Positions 26,140 to 34,969 of a stretch of 64,000 bases of DNA are shown in pieces; the stretch's first letter is position 1, and each line of letters opens with the position of its first letter. Under the pieces are notes generated by a model. It saw only the letters and a program-made list of their open reading frames with translations. It was not told the origin of the DNA and did no database searches. The stretch is from Frateuria_A sp049727805. GTDB taxonomy: Bacteria; Pseudomonadota; Gammaproteobacteria; Xanthomonadales; Rhodanobacteraceae. Where the stretch lies: positions 61,651 to 125,650 of the forward strand of contig NZ_JBCNYA010000010.1 in the NCBI RefSeq assembly GCF_049727805.1. Direction: 5' to 3'. A program made the position numbers and the translations under genes.

Positions 26140-29100
26140 TCAGCCGAGCACGCCCGGCCGGTAGCGATGCGGCTCCCACGGGCCCCACTTTTTCTCGTAC
26201 AGCGCCTTGTTCTGTTCGAACAGTTGCGCGCGGCGCTCCTGCTTGAGCTTGTTGAACGAGGCGGAAAGCTGGTGGTGGACGAACACGTCCTCGGCGCAGG
26301 CGATCGACCAGCCTGCCTGGTCGACGCGGCGGCAGTAGTCGTCGTCCTCGAAGAAACCGATGCCGAACGCCTCGTCCAGCGGGCCGACCTTCTCGTAGAC
26401 CTCGCGGCGCATCATCACGCAGAAGAACGCCGCCGTGCGCAGCGGCGTGAGCTGGCCTACATGGCGTGCAGTGTAGTCACCCGCCGCCTGCAGCATGCCG
26501 TCCATGTCGTCGTAGCGGATGTCGATGCGCGCTTCGTTGCCGATGTTGTTGGTCACCGGACCGATCATGCCCAGCGTGCCGCTGCGGCGCAGGTGCGCGA
26601 CCAGCGTGGCGATCCAGCCGGGCGTGACGTGGGTATCGTTGTTCAGCATCACCAGGTAGTCGCCGTCGGCTACCGCCAGGCCCTGGTTGTTGGCCGCGGC
26701 GAAGCCACGGTTGTCCTCGTTGAGGATCACCCGACGACCTTCGCCCTGCGTTGCCCATGCGGTGAGGAACGCGGGCGTGTCGTCAGCCGACGCGTTGTCG
26801 ACCACGATGACCTCGAGGTTGCAGTAATCGCTGTAGAGCTCGAGGCTGCGCAGGCAGGCCTTGGTCAGATCGAGATTGTTGTAGGTGACCACGATCACCG
26901 ACACGCGCGGCTCCGGCACGGCAGCCATGGCGTCGACCAGGTCCTTCACGCGGTGCGACCAGGTCTGCTCGGAGGCGAACTGCCGGCGCCGCGCCACTAG
27001 TTCCGCATCCGGCGCGGCGGCAAGGGCCTCGGCGAGTTGCCGGATGAAGCCGGCATGGTCGCTCGCGGTGCGCACGAGCCCGTGGAACTGGGCCATCTCC
27101 GGCAGGTCGATCGCCACCACGTCCTTGCCGGCGCTCAAATACTCGTAGACCTTCACCGGATTGGTCGCCAAGGTCAGCGGGATGACCTGGAAAGGCAGCA
27201 GGCAGACGTCGAAACCGGTCAGGAAGAACGGCAATCTGTCGTAGGGCACCTCGCCGGTGAAGCGGACGTTGTCCAGGTGACCCAGCCGCTTGCCCGCGCC
27301 GACCGTGTCGTTGCCGACCATCAGCACCAGGCAATCGGGGAACCGCCGCGCCACGGCCTCGAGCAGGTCCACGTCGAACCATTCGGCGATGGCACCGTAG
27401 TAGCCGATCACCTTGCGGCCCCGTTCGTCGCGGAAGCAGGGATCGGCCGGCGTCGCGAAATGGTCGTACTCGCAGGCGTTGCGCACGATCAGCGTGCGCG
27501 GGTTGAGTGCGCGGGTCTCCTCCTGCAGCCATTGCGATGTCACCACCAGCAGATCGGCCGTGCGCATCAGCTCGCTTTCGCGGGCGAGCATGTCCGGGCT
27601 GATCTCGTCGAAGCCGCCGTGGTGATCCATGCAGTCATAGACCAGCCGCATGTTCGGCAGTTGCTGCGCCAGCTCCAGCCACCAGGCATGCTGCACCAGC
27701 GACAGGCACGAGCGGCTTCGCGTCCAGGCGAGCAGGGTGCCCAGGCTTTCGCGCAGTTGCTCGTGGTCGTCCGGTGTCGGCACCGTGTGATAGATGCCGG
27801 GCGCCCCGGCGAGATTGAACTGGATCCGGAACAGGCGTCCGGCATCGTCCAATGGTTCGACCTGGAAACCCGCCTCGCCTGCATTGACGAACTGGCAGGA
27901 AACGTAGAACACCCGGTGCCCTTCCCGGGCCAACTCCTTGGCCAGGTGCTGCGGACGCTGGATGCGGAAGTGCCAGTCGATGACCGACCAGACGAAAATG
28001 TCGCGGAAGCCCGCGGCCTGCGGAGTCAACGGGGGCAATACCTGCACCGCCCCGGCGCCCTGGGATGCCTGCGCAGGAGCGCGTCCGAGCAACCGGAGCA
28101 ACTGCTCGCGGTCCGCCGCGCCCAGGCGCCCACCTCCGCGCAACAACCGCTTGGCGACACGGATGGGACGGGTGATCCGCCAGGACCAACTGCCCTTGAT
28201 CAGCTCCAGTTCCTGCCGCGCCAGCTCCAGCGTATTGATGCGAGCCTCACGCTTGACCAGTTCCCCCCGCGCGGCAACCAGCAGCACTTTGGCGCGCGCA
28301 ACCTCCTGGCGTGCGGCCTCGACTTCGCGCAGTTCGTCGTCATGCAGGCGAGCAGCCCTTTCCTCGTACTCGCAGGCGTCCTCCTCATGCATCAGGGCAA
28401 GCTTGCGGATGCGTTCGGCCTCCTGCTTCGCCTGGTTCGCCTCCTGCTTGGCCTTGCTCGCCTCTTCGAGCGAGGCGCTGCTCTCGGCGAACAGTCTCTC
28501 TGCCTCGCAGCGGTAAACCTCCCGGGCCTGCTGCGCCACGGCAAGCTCGCCTTCCAGGCGGTCGAACCGGGACTTGACCTGCAACTGGCTCATCAACGGC
28601 AACGCGAACGCCAGTCGATCGAGGAACGCCTCTATCGATGCCTCCAACGTGCCCCAGTCCCGCTCTCCCGCCATCACCTGGAGGCTTTCGGCGTGGATGC
28701 CGAGCATGCCAGCACGCCACGGGCCCGGCAGGAGTTCCTCGGCTACCGCGGCATGCTGGTGCTTGAGGTCCGGATGCAGGTTGGCCTCCACCTGGCTCGC
28801 CACTGCCGCGGAACGGGCCGGCCACTCGACCGCCAGGCACCGTGCCAGGGAGTCCATGCAGGCGCGCCAGTCGGCAAGCAGGCCGGCGTAGTCGGTGACG
28901 CAGCGCAGGCTGCCGCGCGAGGCACGCAGCGGCTCGGCGAGGTGGCGCAGCCACAGCATGGAAGCGACCGCCGGCGACAGGCCGTTGCGTCGCACCAGCG
29001 AACCGACGACCTCGGCCGGATGGCGTACCGCGAACACGAGTCGCGGTTCGATCCGCAGGGACTCGAGCGCCTTCAGCCACAGCGGCAGGAACCGGCACAG

Positions 29101-29448
29101 GCGGGGATCCTTCACCGCCCACAGCGGAGCGTCGCCGAACTCTTCGCGGATGGCCGCCACCAGCGCATCGAGGAAGCCGGCCCCCTCGACCTCCTCCAGC
29201 CAGCCGGCCGGCAGCTCGCGGGGGTCGTCCCAACTGGAACCCAGGTGGTCGAGGATGCGCTCGTGCAGATGCACGATGGCCTGGTTCTCCCAGAAGCCGG
29301 CCTCGTTGTCGAACGCGGCCTCCAGCAACTGCCGGCCCAGCGGGACGCCATGCAGGTTGATGACGCGGGTCAGCGCCGAGGTGCCACTGCGGTGCATGCC
29401 GACGATGAGGATGGCGCGCCGCTGGTCAGGGCTGGAAAGGTCGTTCAT
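26140..29448 (-). CDS. Trimodular protein: sulfotransferase-like domain, coiled coil, GT4 and GT2 glycosyltransferases
   Basis: 1102 residues. Residues 1-240 form a sulfotransferase-like domain with the phosphosulfate-loop motif GMHRSGTS at 17-24 and VRHPAEVVGS near 141-150. Residues about 295-420 are a Lys/Glu/Ala-rich coiled coil. Residues about 483-835 resemble a GT4 domain, with NPVKVYEYLSAGKDVV as its donor-site motif. Residues about 846-1070 are a GT2 domain with VSVIVVTYNN, VVDNASADD, LNNDT at 935-939 and GFFEDDDYC. The ATG overlaps the stop of the wzt gene. The likely role is chain assembly and, if the first domain is active, sulfation of the exported glycan. PAPS use is family-based inference. 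Confidence 0.85.
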   Translation of the reverse strand: MNDLSSPDQRRAILIVGMHRSGTSALTRVINLHGVPLGRQLLEAAFDNEAGFWENQAIVHLHERILDHLGSSWDDPRELPAGWLEEVEGAGFLDALVAAIREEFGDAPLWAVKDPRLCRFLPLWLKALESLRIEPRLVFAVRHPAEVVGSLVRRNGLSPAVASMLWLRHLAEPLRASRGSLRCVTDYAGLLADWRACMDSLARCLAVEWPARSAAVASQVEANLHPDLKHQHAAVAEELLPGPWRAGMLGIHAESLQVMAGERDWGTLEASIEAFLDRLAFALPLMSQLQVKSRFDRLEGELAVAQQAREVYRCEAERLFAESSASLEEASKAKQEANQAKQEAERIRKLALMHEEDACEYEERAARLHDDELREVEAARQEVARAKVLLVAARGELVKREARINTLELARQELELIKGSWSWRITRPIRVAKRLLRGGGRLGAADREQLLRLLGRAPAQASQGAGAVQVLPPLTPQAAGFRDIFVWSVIDWHFRIQRPQHLAKELAREGHRVFYVSCQFVNAGEAGFQVEPLDDAGRLFRIQFNLAGAPGIYHTVPTPDDHEQLRESLGTLLAWTRSRSCLSLVQHAWWLELAQQLPNMRLVYDCMDHHGGFDEISPDMLARESELMRTADLLVVTSQWLQEETRALNPRTLIVRNACEYDHFATPADPCFRDERGRKVIGYYGAIAEWFDVDLLEAVARRFPDCLVLMVGNDTVGAGKRLGHLDNVRFTGEVPYDRLPFFLTGFDVCLLPFQVIPLTLATNPVKVYEYLSAGKDVVAIDLPEMAQFHGLVRTASDHAGFIRQLAEALAAAPDAELVARRRQFASEQTWSHRVKDLVDAMAAVPEPRVSVIVVTYNNLDLTKACLRSLELYSDYCNLEVIVVDNASADDTPAFLTAWATQGEGRRVILNEDNRGFAAANNQGLAVADGDYLVMLNNDTHVTPGWIATLVAHLRRSGTLGMIGPVTNNIGNEARIDIRYDDMDGMLQAAGDYTARHVGQLTPLRTAAFFCVMMRREVYEKVGPLDEAFGIGFFEDDDYCRRVDQAGWSIACAEDVFVHHQLSASFNKLKQERRAQLFEQNKALYEKKWGPWEPHRYRPGVLG

Positions 29449-30845
29449 GAAGCCAACTCGGTCCCTAAGACGCGTGCGGAGGGCTGCACGCAGAAATCCA
29501 CGAAGCCAGTGGCCTGCCGTTCCGGTTGCGGCAGCACCCGGAACATGGCGGCGTCGATCAGCCGGTCGACGTAGGTTTCCTGTTCACCCACCATCGCCAG
29601 CACCCCGGCATTGAGGAAGTAGGTGCCCCCGTCCAGCAGGCAGCGGAAGCGGAAGCGCGCCTCCACCCTGCCGCCGGCGTCGACCCGGGCGATCGGCTGC
29701 CGGGCCGGGCTGCTCGCCGCGCCGCCGAGCTCCAGGCCGGTGAGGGTCTTGACCAACATACCGCAACGCACGCCACGCATGGCGACCTCGAAATCCACGC
29801 GATAGACATAGACGTAGTCCTGTCCCGCGCGCAGCACGTTGACCGTGCGCCCGTCCAGCGATTCGATGTGCGGGTCCGCAATGGTGGCGCCGCGGCTGTC
29901 ATAACGCATGGTGCTCTTGGGCGTCATGCCCTCGTCGAACCAGTCCTCTGCCGGCTTGGCCAGCCGCGCACCATCAGCCGAAGCTTCCCTGACCAGTTGC
30001 GCATCGCTCGCGTCGATCGCCGACTCGTCCGACGCCACGACCTCCAAAGGATCCTCGCGCTCGGCACGGATCGCCTCCCGCACGGCCTCGGCGCGCTCGG
30101 CCGGTACGTACAACATCTTCTGATAACGGGAAACCACGAACTTGGGCGAGCCCTCCAGCAGCAGTTCGCCACGATCGAGCAGCACGGCCCGGTCGCACAG
30201 TTGCGTCACCACGCCGGCCGAGTGCGAGACGAACAGCACGGTGGCGCCCTCGTCGCGGATCCGGTTGATCCGCGCAAAGCACTTGCGCTGGAACGCCTCG
30301 TCGCCGACCGACAAGGCCTCGTCGACGACCAGGATGTCGGGCGTCACGTTGATCGCCACGGCGAAGGCCAGGCGCACGTACATGCCGCTCGAATAGGTCT
30401 TCACCGGCTGGTCGATGAAATCGCCGATGTCGGCGAAGGCGGCGATGTCGTCGAAGCGCGCCTGCACCTCCGCCCGGGTCAGGCCCAGCACCGTACCGTA
30501 GAGGAACACGTTCTCGCGCCCGGTGAAGTCCGGGTTGAAACCCGCGCCGAGTTCGAGCAGGGCGGCGATGCGCCCCTGGACCTGCACCGTGCCGGCAGAG
30601 GGCTCCAGCGTGCCGCAGATGATCTGCAGCAAGGTGGACTTGCCCGAGCCGTTGCGGCCGACGATGCCCAGCGTCTCGCCCTTGCGCACCTCGAGGTCGA
30701 TCCCCTTGAGCGCATGGAACTGGCGAAACCAGCGCTGCTTGGTGCCCCGCGGAGAAAGCATCTGCAGCAACCGGTGGACCGGGCGCTCGTAGATGGGAAA
30801 GGATTTGTGGAGGCCGGCGACCCGGATGCCAGATTCAGATGACAT
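29445..30845 (-). CDS. wzt: ABC transporter ATPase Wzt with C-terminal carbohydrate-binding domain
   Basis: 466 residues from ATG 30845, which overlaps the permease gene by 11 bases. The ATPase domain has Walker A GRNGSGKST at 63-71, a signature stretch VKTYSSGMYVRLAFAVA and Walker B PDILVVDEALSVGDE. A linker follows, and residues about 310-466 are beta-rich, containing GTYFLNAGVLAMVG, as in the Wzt C-terminal domain that recognises the terminal residue of O-antigen chains. It powers export of undecaprenyl-linked polysaccharide through Wzm. The presence of this extension suggests a chain-capping modification controls export, possibly a methyl, sulfo or other group added by enzymes of this locus. 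Confidence 0.93.
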   Translation of the reverse strand: MSSESGIRVAGLHKSFPIYERPVHRLLQMLSPRGTKQRWFRQFHALKGIDLEVRKGETLGIVGRNGSGKSTLLQIICGTLEPSAGTVQVQGRIAALLELGAGFNPDFTGRENVFLYGTVLGLTRAEVQARFDDIAAFADIGDFIDQPVKTYSSGMYVRLAFAVAINVTPDILVVDEALSVGDEAFQRKCFARINRIRDEGATVLFVSHSAGVVTQLCDRAVLLDRGELLLEGSPKFVVSRYQKMLYVPAERAEAVREAIRAEREDPLEVVASDESAIDASDAQLVREASADGARLAKPAEDWFDEGMTPKSTMRYDSRGATIADPHIESLDGRTVNVLRAGQDYVYVYRVDFEVAMRGVRCGMLVKTLTGLELGGAASSPARQPIARVDAGGRVEARFRFRCLLDGGTYFLNAGVLAMVGEQETYVDRLIDAAMFRVLPQPERQATGFVDFCVQPSARVLGTELAS

Positions 30846-31680
30846 CGGCGAACCCCCGCCGGGTGAGGCCGAAGAGGCCATAACCCGCCGCCAGCACTGC
30901 CAGCGCACACGCCATGTAGATGCCCAGCCCCTGCCAGTCCGGCAGCGTGCCCCACAAGGTGACCGCGCGGGCCTGGTTGATGATGAAGGTGAGCGGATTG
31001 AGCTGCAGCAGCCAGCGCCAGGCGGCCGGCAGCGCGTCCATCGGGTACATCGCGGGAGAGAGGAACAGCATGGCGGTGGCCAGCACGCCGGTGACCTGTC
31101 CGATGTCGCGCAGGTAGACCCCGAGCGCGGCGAGCAGCCAGGAGACGCCCAGCGAAAGCACCACCAGCGGCAGCAGCACCAGCGGCAGCAGCACCGTCGT
31201 CCAGGCCAGTTGGTGGTCCAGGAACAGGTGCAGCGCCAGGAACACCAGCGTATTCATGCCGGTGTGGAACAGCGCGGACATCACCATCGGCCAGGGCAGG
31301 ATCTCCAGTGGAAAGATCACCCGTTTGACGAAGTTGACGTTGTCCGTGATCAGGTGCGGTGCGCGGTTCAGGCATTCGGCGAAGAAGCCGTGCACGATCA
31401 GGCCGATGAACAGGATGATCGAATAGTGCGTGCCGCCGCTTTCGGCCTCCGGCCAGCGCGCCTTCATCACGAAGCCGAAGGCGAACGAATAGACCATCAG
31501 CATCAGGAAGGGGCTGAGCAACGACCACAGCAGCCCGAAGCTCGCGCCACGGTAGCGGCCGAGCACGTCACGCTTGGCCAGTTCCCAGGTCAGCGACCGG
31601 TAGGCGCCCAGGGCAGCGAAAGGTCCCCGCTGGAGCCAGGAGGGCCCGACGGCGGGGGTCGATAGGACAGCACTTTTCAC
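30835..31680 (-). CDS. wzm: ABC transporter permease Wzm for polysaccharide export
   Basis: 281 residues starting at GTG 31680. The N-terminal AKRDVLGRYRGASFGLLW motif and six membrane spans are typical of ABC-2 type polysaccharide exporters. FLSPAMYPMDALP and LNPLTFIINQARAV near the C-terminus complete the family pattern. It forms the inner-membrane channel for lipid-linked O-antigen with the ATPase encoded just downstream. It lies only 19 bases after the metB-like stop on the same strand, so readthrough from that gene is possible. An ABC exporter here means the main chain is finished in the cytoplasm and no Wzx/Wzy pair is required. Confidence 0.94.
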   Translation of the reverse strand: MKSAVLSTPAVGPSWLQRGPFAALGAYRSLTWELAKRDVLGRYRGASFGLLWSLLSPFLMLMVYSFAFGFVMKARWPEAESGGTHYSIILFIGLIVHGFFAECLNRAPHLITDNVNFVKRVIFPLEILPWPMVMSALFHTGMNTLVFLALHLFLDHQLAWTTVLLPLVLLPLVVLSLGVSWLLAALGVYLRDIGQVTGVLATAMLFLSPAMYPMDALPAAWRWLLQLNPLTFIINQARAVTLWGTLPDWQGLGIYMACALAVLAAGYGLFGLTRRGFADVI

Positions 31681-31699
31681 GGGTTATCCGAACTGCCGG

Positions 31700-32863
31700 T
31701 CAAGCCAGGGCAAAGGCGAGCTCGTCGCGCAGGTCGCGCACGTCCTCCACGCCCACCGAGAGGCGTACCAAGCCATCGCTGATGCCCAGCCGCTTGCGGT
31801 TGGCCGGCGGCACCGAGGCGTGGGTCATGATGGCCGGATGCTCGATCAGGCTTTCCACGCCGCCGAGCGATTCGGCCAGCGCGAACAGTTCGCAGCGCTC
31901 CAGCATGCGGCGCGCCTTGCGCAGGCCGCCCTTGACCTCGATCGTGATGATGCCGCCGAAACCGTGCATCTGGCGTCGCGCCAGCGCGTGCTGCGGATGG
32001 TTCTTCAGGCCCGGATAGATCACCCGCTCGATCGCCGGGTGCTTCTCCAGCCACTGCGCCAGTTCCATCGCGCTTTGGCAATGCGCCTGCATGCGCAGGT
32101 GCAGGGTCTTCAGGCCGCGCATGGCCAGGAACGCATCGAAGGGGCCGGCGATGGCGCCCACGGAGTTCTGCAGGAAGGCCATCTTCTCGGCCAGTTCCTG
32201 GTTGCCGGCGACCACGATGCCGCCGACCATGTCCGAATGGCCGTTGAGGTATTTGGTGGCCGAATGCAGCACCAGGTCGGCGCCGAATTCCAGCGGCCGC
32301 TGCACCATCGGCGAGCAGAAGGTGTTGTCCACCACCAGGATCAGGCCGTGCTTCTTGGCGAAGGCGGCGACCTTGGCCAGGTCCACCAGCTTGAGCATGG
32401 GGTTGGTCGGCGTCTCGGCCCAGATCATGCGGGTGTTGGGCTTGAGCGCGGCCTTCAGCGCCTTGGCGTCGTTCAGGTCGACGAACTCGAAGTCCAGGCC
32501 CGCGGAGCGCCGGCGCACCCGCTCGAACAGCCGGTAGCTGCCGCCGTAGAGGTCGTCCATGGCGATCACGTGGCTGCCCGAATCGAGCAGGTCCAGCACC
32601 GTGGCCGCCGCGGCCAGCCCGGAGGCGAACGCGAAACCCGCCACGCCGCCTTCCAGATCCGCCACGCAACGCTCGTAGGCCATCCGCGTCGGATTCTGCG
32701 TGCGCGAGTACTCGTAGCCCTTGTGCTTGCCGGGGCTTTCCTGCACGTAGGTCGAGGTGGCGTAGATCGGCGTCATGATCGCGCCGGTGCTCGGATCGGG
32801 ATGCTGTCCGGCGTGGATCGCGCGGGTACCGAGTCCGAGGGGTGCGACATTCTTCTTGGGCAT
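31700..32863 (-). CDS. metB: Cystathionine gamma-synthase / gamma-lyase family PLP enzyme
   Basis: 387 residues from ATG 32863. It has GYEYSRTQNPTR, AFASGLAAAATVLDLL, DDLYGGSYRLFERV, VDNTFCSPMVQRPLEFGAD and the PLP-Lys region LHSATKYLNGHSDMVGG of Cys/Met metabolism enzymes. Upstream in-frame ATGs (32932, 32896) would add a low-complexity extension. Synthase and gamma-lyase cannot be separated by eye. In Xanthomonas the orthologue is called metB and marks the right border of the variable LPS locus. With the cystathionine beta-synthase gene 11 kb away, a reverse transsulfuration role (cystathionine to cysteine) is plausible. Confidence 0.9.
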   Translation of the reverse strand: MPKKNVAPLGLGTRAIHAGQHPDPSTGAIMTPIYATSTYVQESPGKHKGYEYSRTQNPTRMAYERCVADLEGGVAGFAFASGLAAAATVLDLLDSGSHVIAMDDLYGGSYRLFERVRRRSAGLDFEFVDLNDAKALKAALKPNTRMIWAETPTNPMLKLVDLAKVAAFAKKHGLILVVDNTFCSPMVQRPLEFGADLVLHSATKYLNGHSDMVGGIVVAGNQELAEKMAFLQNSVGAIAGPFDAFLAMRGLKTLHLRMQAHCQSAMELAQWLEKHPAIERVIYPGLKNHPQHALARRQMHGFGGIITIEVKGGLRKARRMLERCELFALAESLGGVESLIEHPAIMTHASVPPANRKRLGISDGLVRLSVGVEDVRDLRDELAFALA

Positions 32864-33021
32864 GATGGGAGCGGCGGGGTGTGCCGGCGATGATGGGGCT
32901 GCCATCTTAACCGCGAAGCCTGCTTTTTCCTTAATTTTCATCAGCCGGAGGTGCCGCTCAGGCCCCGGCGCCAGCCCGCCGATGGCACAATGCGTGGTTT
33001 GGAAGAACACGAACGGACCCC

Positions 33022-34071
33022 ATGGAAACCTTGCTAGTCACTGGCGGCGCCGGCTTCATCGGCGCGAATTTCGTGCTGCAGGCGGTGGCCGACGGCCGGC
33101 GCGTGGTCAACCTGGACAAGCTGACCTATGCCGGCAACCTCGACACCCTGGCCTCGCTGGAAGGCAGCGACCGGCACCTGTTCGTGCAGGGCGACATCGG
33201 CGACCGCGCGCTGGTGGCCCGGCTGCTGGCCGAACACCGGCCGCGGGCGATCGTCAACTTCGCCGCCGAATCGCACGTGGACCGCTCGATCGACGGTCCG
33301 GCCGCCTTCGTCGAGACCAACGTGGTCGGCACGCTCGGCCTGCTCGAATGCGCCCGCGACTACTGGCGCGGCCTGGAAGGCGATGCCCGCGAGGCGTTTC
33401 GCTTCCTGCACGTGTCCACCGACGAGGTGTACGGCTCGCTCGGCGCCGAAGGCAAGTTCACCGAAACCACGCCGTACGCGCCCAACTCGCCCTATTCGGC
33501 CTCCAAGGCGGCCTCCGACCATCTGGTCCGCGCCTTCCACCACACCTACGGTTTGCCCACACTCACCACCAACTGCTCGAACAACTACGGGCCGTACCAG
33601 TTTCCCGAGAAGCTGATTCCGCTGGTGATCCAGAAGGCGCTCGCCGGCGAGTCGCTGCCGGTGTACGGCGACGGCATGAACATCCGCGACTGGCTCTACG
33701 TGGGCGACCACTGCAGCGCGATCCGGCGCGTGCTCGAGGCCGGCCGCGTGGGCGAGACCTACAACGTGGGCGGCAACGCCGAGCGCGAGAACATCACGGT
33801 GGTCAGGACCATCTGCGCGCTGCTGGACGCGCGCCGGCCGCTGGCCGACGGACGCCCGCGCGAGTCGCTGATCACCTTCGTCAAGGACCGCCCGGGCCAC
33901 GACCGCCGCTACGCCATCGACGCGGGCAAACTCCAGCGCGAACTCGGCTGGGCGCCGACGCAAACTTTCGACAGCGGCATGGCACATACCGTCGACTGGT
34001 ACCTGGCCCACCAGTTGTGGGTGCAGCGCGTGCTCGACGGAAGCTACCGCATGGAACGGCTGGGATCGTGA
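33022..34071 (+). CDS. rmlB: dTDP-glucose 4,6-dehydratase
   Basis: 349 residues, full length. NAD-binding motif GGAGFIG at the N-terminus, NLDKLTYAGNLDTL, NFAAESHVDRSIDG, HVSTDEVYGSLG and the catalytic YSASKAASDHLVRA. It converts dTDP-glucose to dTDP-4-keto-6-deoxyglucose, the branch point for rhamnose (RmlC, RmlD) and for the WecE-like aminotransferase of the neighbouring cassette. First gene of the rmlBACD operon, divergent from metB across 158 bases that must hold both promoters; I could not place them. Confidence 0.98.
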   Translation: METLLVTGGAGFIGANFVLQAVADGRRVVNLDKLTYAGNLDTLASLEGSDRHLFVQGDIGDRALVARLLAEHRPRAIVNFAAESHVDRSIDGPAAFVETNVVGTLGLLECARDYWRGLEGDAREAFRFLHVSTDEVYGSLGAEGKFTETTPYAPNSPYSASKAASDHLVRAFHHTYGLPTLTTNCSNNYGPYQFPEKLIPLVIQKALAGESLPVYGDGMNIRDWLYVGDHCSAIRRVLEAGRVGETYNVGGNAERENITVVRTICALLDARRPLADGRPRESLITFVKDRPGHDRRYAIDAGKLQRELGWAPTQTFDSGMAHTVDWYLAHQLWVQRVLDGSYRMERLGS

Positions 34072-34081
34072 GGAGCCTCGC

Positions 34082-34969
34082 ATGAGCGCACGCAAGGGCA
34101 TCATCCTGGCCGGCGGTTCCGGCACGCGGCTGTATCCGATCACCCAGGGCATCAGCAAGCAGCTGTTACCGGTGTACGACAAGCCGATGATCTACTACCC
34201 GCTGGCGATGCTGATGCTCGCCGGCATCCGCGAAGTGCTGGTGATCAACACCCCGCACGAGCAGGCGCTGTTCCAGCGGCTGCTCGGCGACGGCTCGCAG
34301 TGGGGCATGGACATCCACTACGCCGTGCAGCCCTCGCCCGACGGCCTGGCGCAGGCGTTCCTGATCGGCCGCGAATTCCTCGCCGGCGCGCCAAGTTGCC
34401 TGGTGCTGGGCGACAACATCTTCTATGGCGTGGGCCTGTCCGAGCGCCTGCAGCGTGCGGCGTCGCGCGAGCGCGGCGCCACCGTGTTCGGCTACTGGGT
34501 ACGCGATCCCGAACGCTACGGCGTGGCTGAATTCGACGCCGGCGGCCGCGTGGTCGGGCTGGAAGAAAAGCCGGCCAGGCCGAAATCCAACTACGCCGTC
34601 ACCGGACTTTACTTCTACGACGAACGCGCCTGCGACTTCGCCGCTTCGCTCGAGCCTTCACCGCGCGGCGAACTGGAGATCACCGACCTCAATCGCTGCT
34701 ACCTCGGCGGCGGCGAGCTGCACCTGGAGCAACTGGGGCGCGGCTACGCGTGGCTGGACACCGGCACGCACGAATCGCTGATGGAGGCTGGCAACTTCAT
34801 CCAGACCATCGAGCACCGCCAGGGCCTGAAGGTGTGCTGCCCTGAGGAAATCGCCTTCCTCAAGGGCTGGATCGGCGCCGAGCAGTTGCTGCGCCTGGCC
34901 GAGCCGCTCGCCAAGACCGGCTACGGGCAGTACCTGAAGAACCTGGTCGACCAGGGCCTGGCACGATGA
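34082..34969 (+). CDS. rmlA: Glucose-1-phosphate thymidylyltransferase
   Basis: 295 residues. GIILAGGSGTRLYPIT at the N-terminus, KQLLPVYDKPMIYYPL, LGDNIFYGVGL and WLDTGTHESLMEAGNFI are the standard RmlA motifs. It makes dTDP-glucose from dTTP and glucose-1-phosphate in the cytoplasm. GTGAGGAGCC provides a good ribosome-binding site, ten bases after rmlB. The stop overlaps the rmlC start. Confidence 0.98.
   Translation: MSARKGIILAGGSGTRLYPITQGISKQLLPVYDKPMIYYPLAMLMLAGIREVLVINTPHEQALFQRLLGDGSQWGMDIHYAVQPSPDGLAQAFLIGREFLAGAPSCLVLGDNIFYGVGLSERLQRAASRERGATVFGYWVRDPERYGVAEFDAGGRVVGLEEKPARPKSNYAVTGLYFYDERACDFAASLEPSPRGELEITDLNRCYLGGGELHLEQLGRGYAWLDTGTHESLMEAGNFIQTIEHRQGLKVCCPEEIAFLKGWIGAEQLLRLAEPLAKTGYGQYLKNLVDQGLAR

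Noticed and set aside
27037..29574. Long open frame (845 codons) on the plus strand opposite the trimodular glycosyltransferase
   Set aside because: The minus-strand frame has clear sulfotransferase and glycosyltransferase motifs. The plus frame is rich in Arg, His, Gln and Ala without domains, as expected for a GC-rich shadow.
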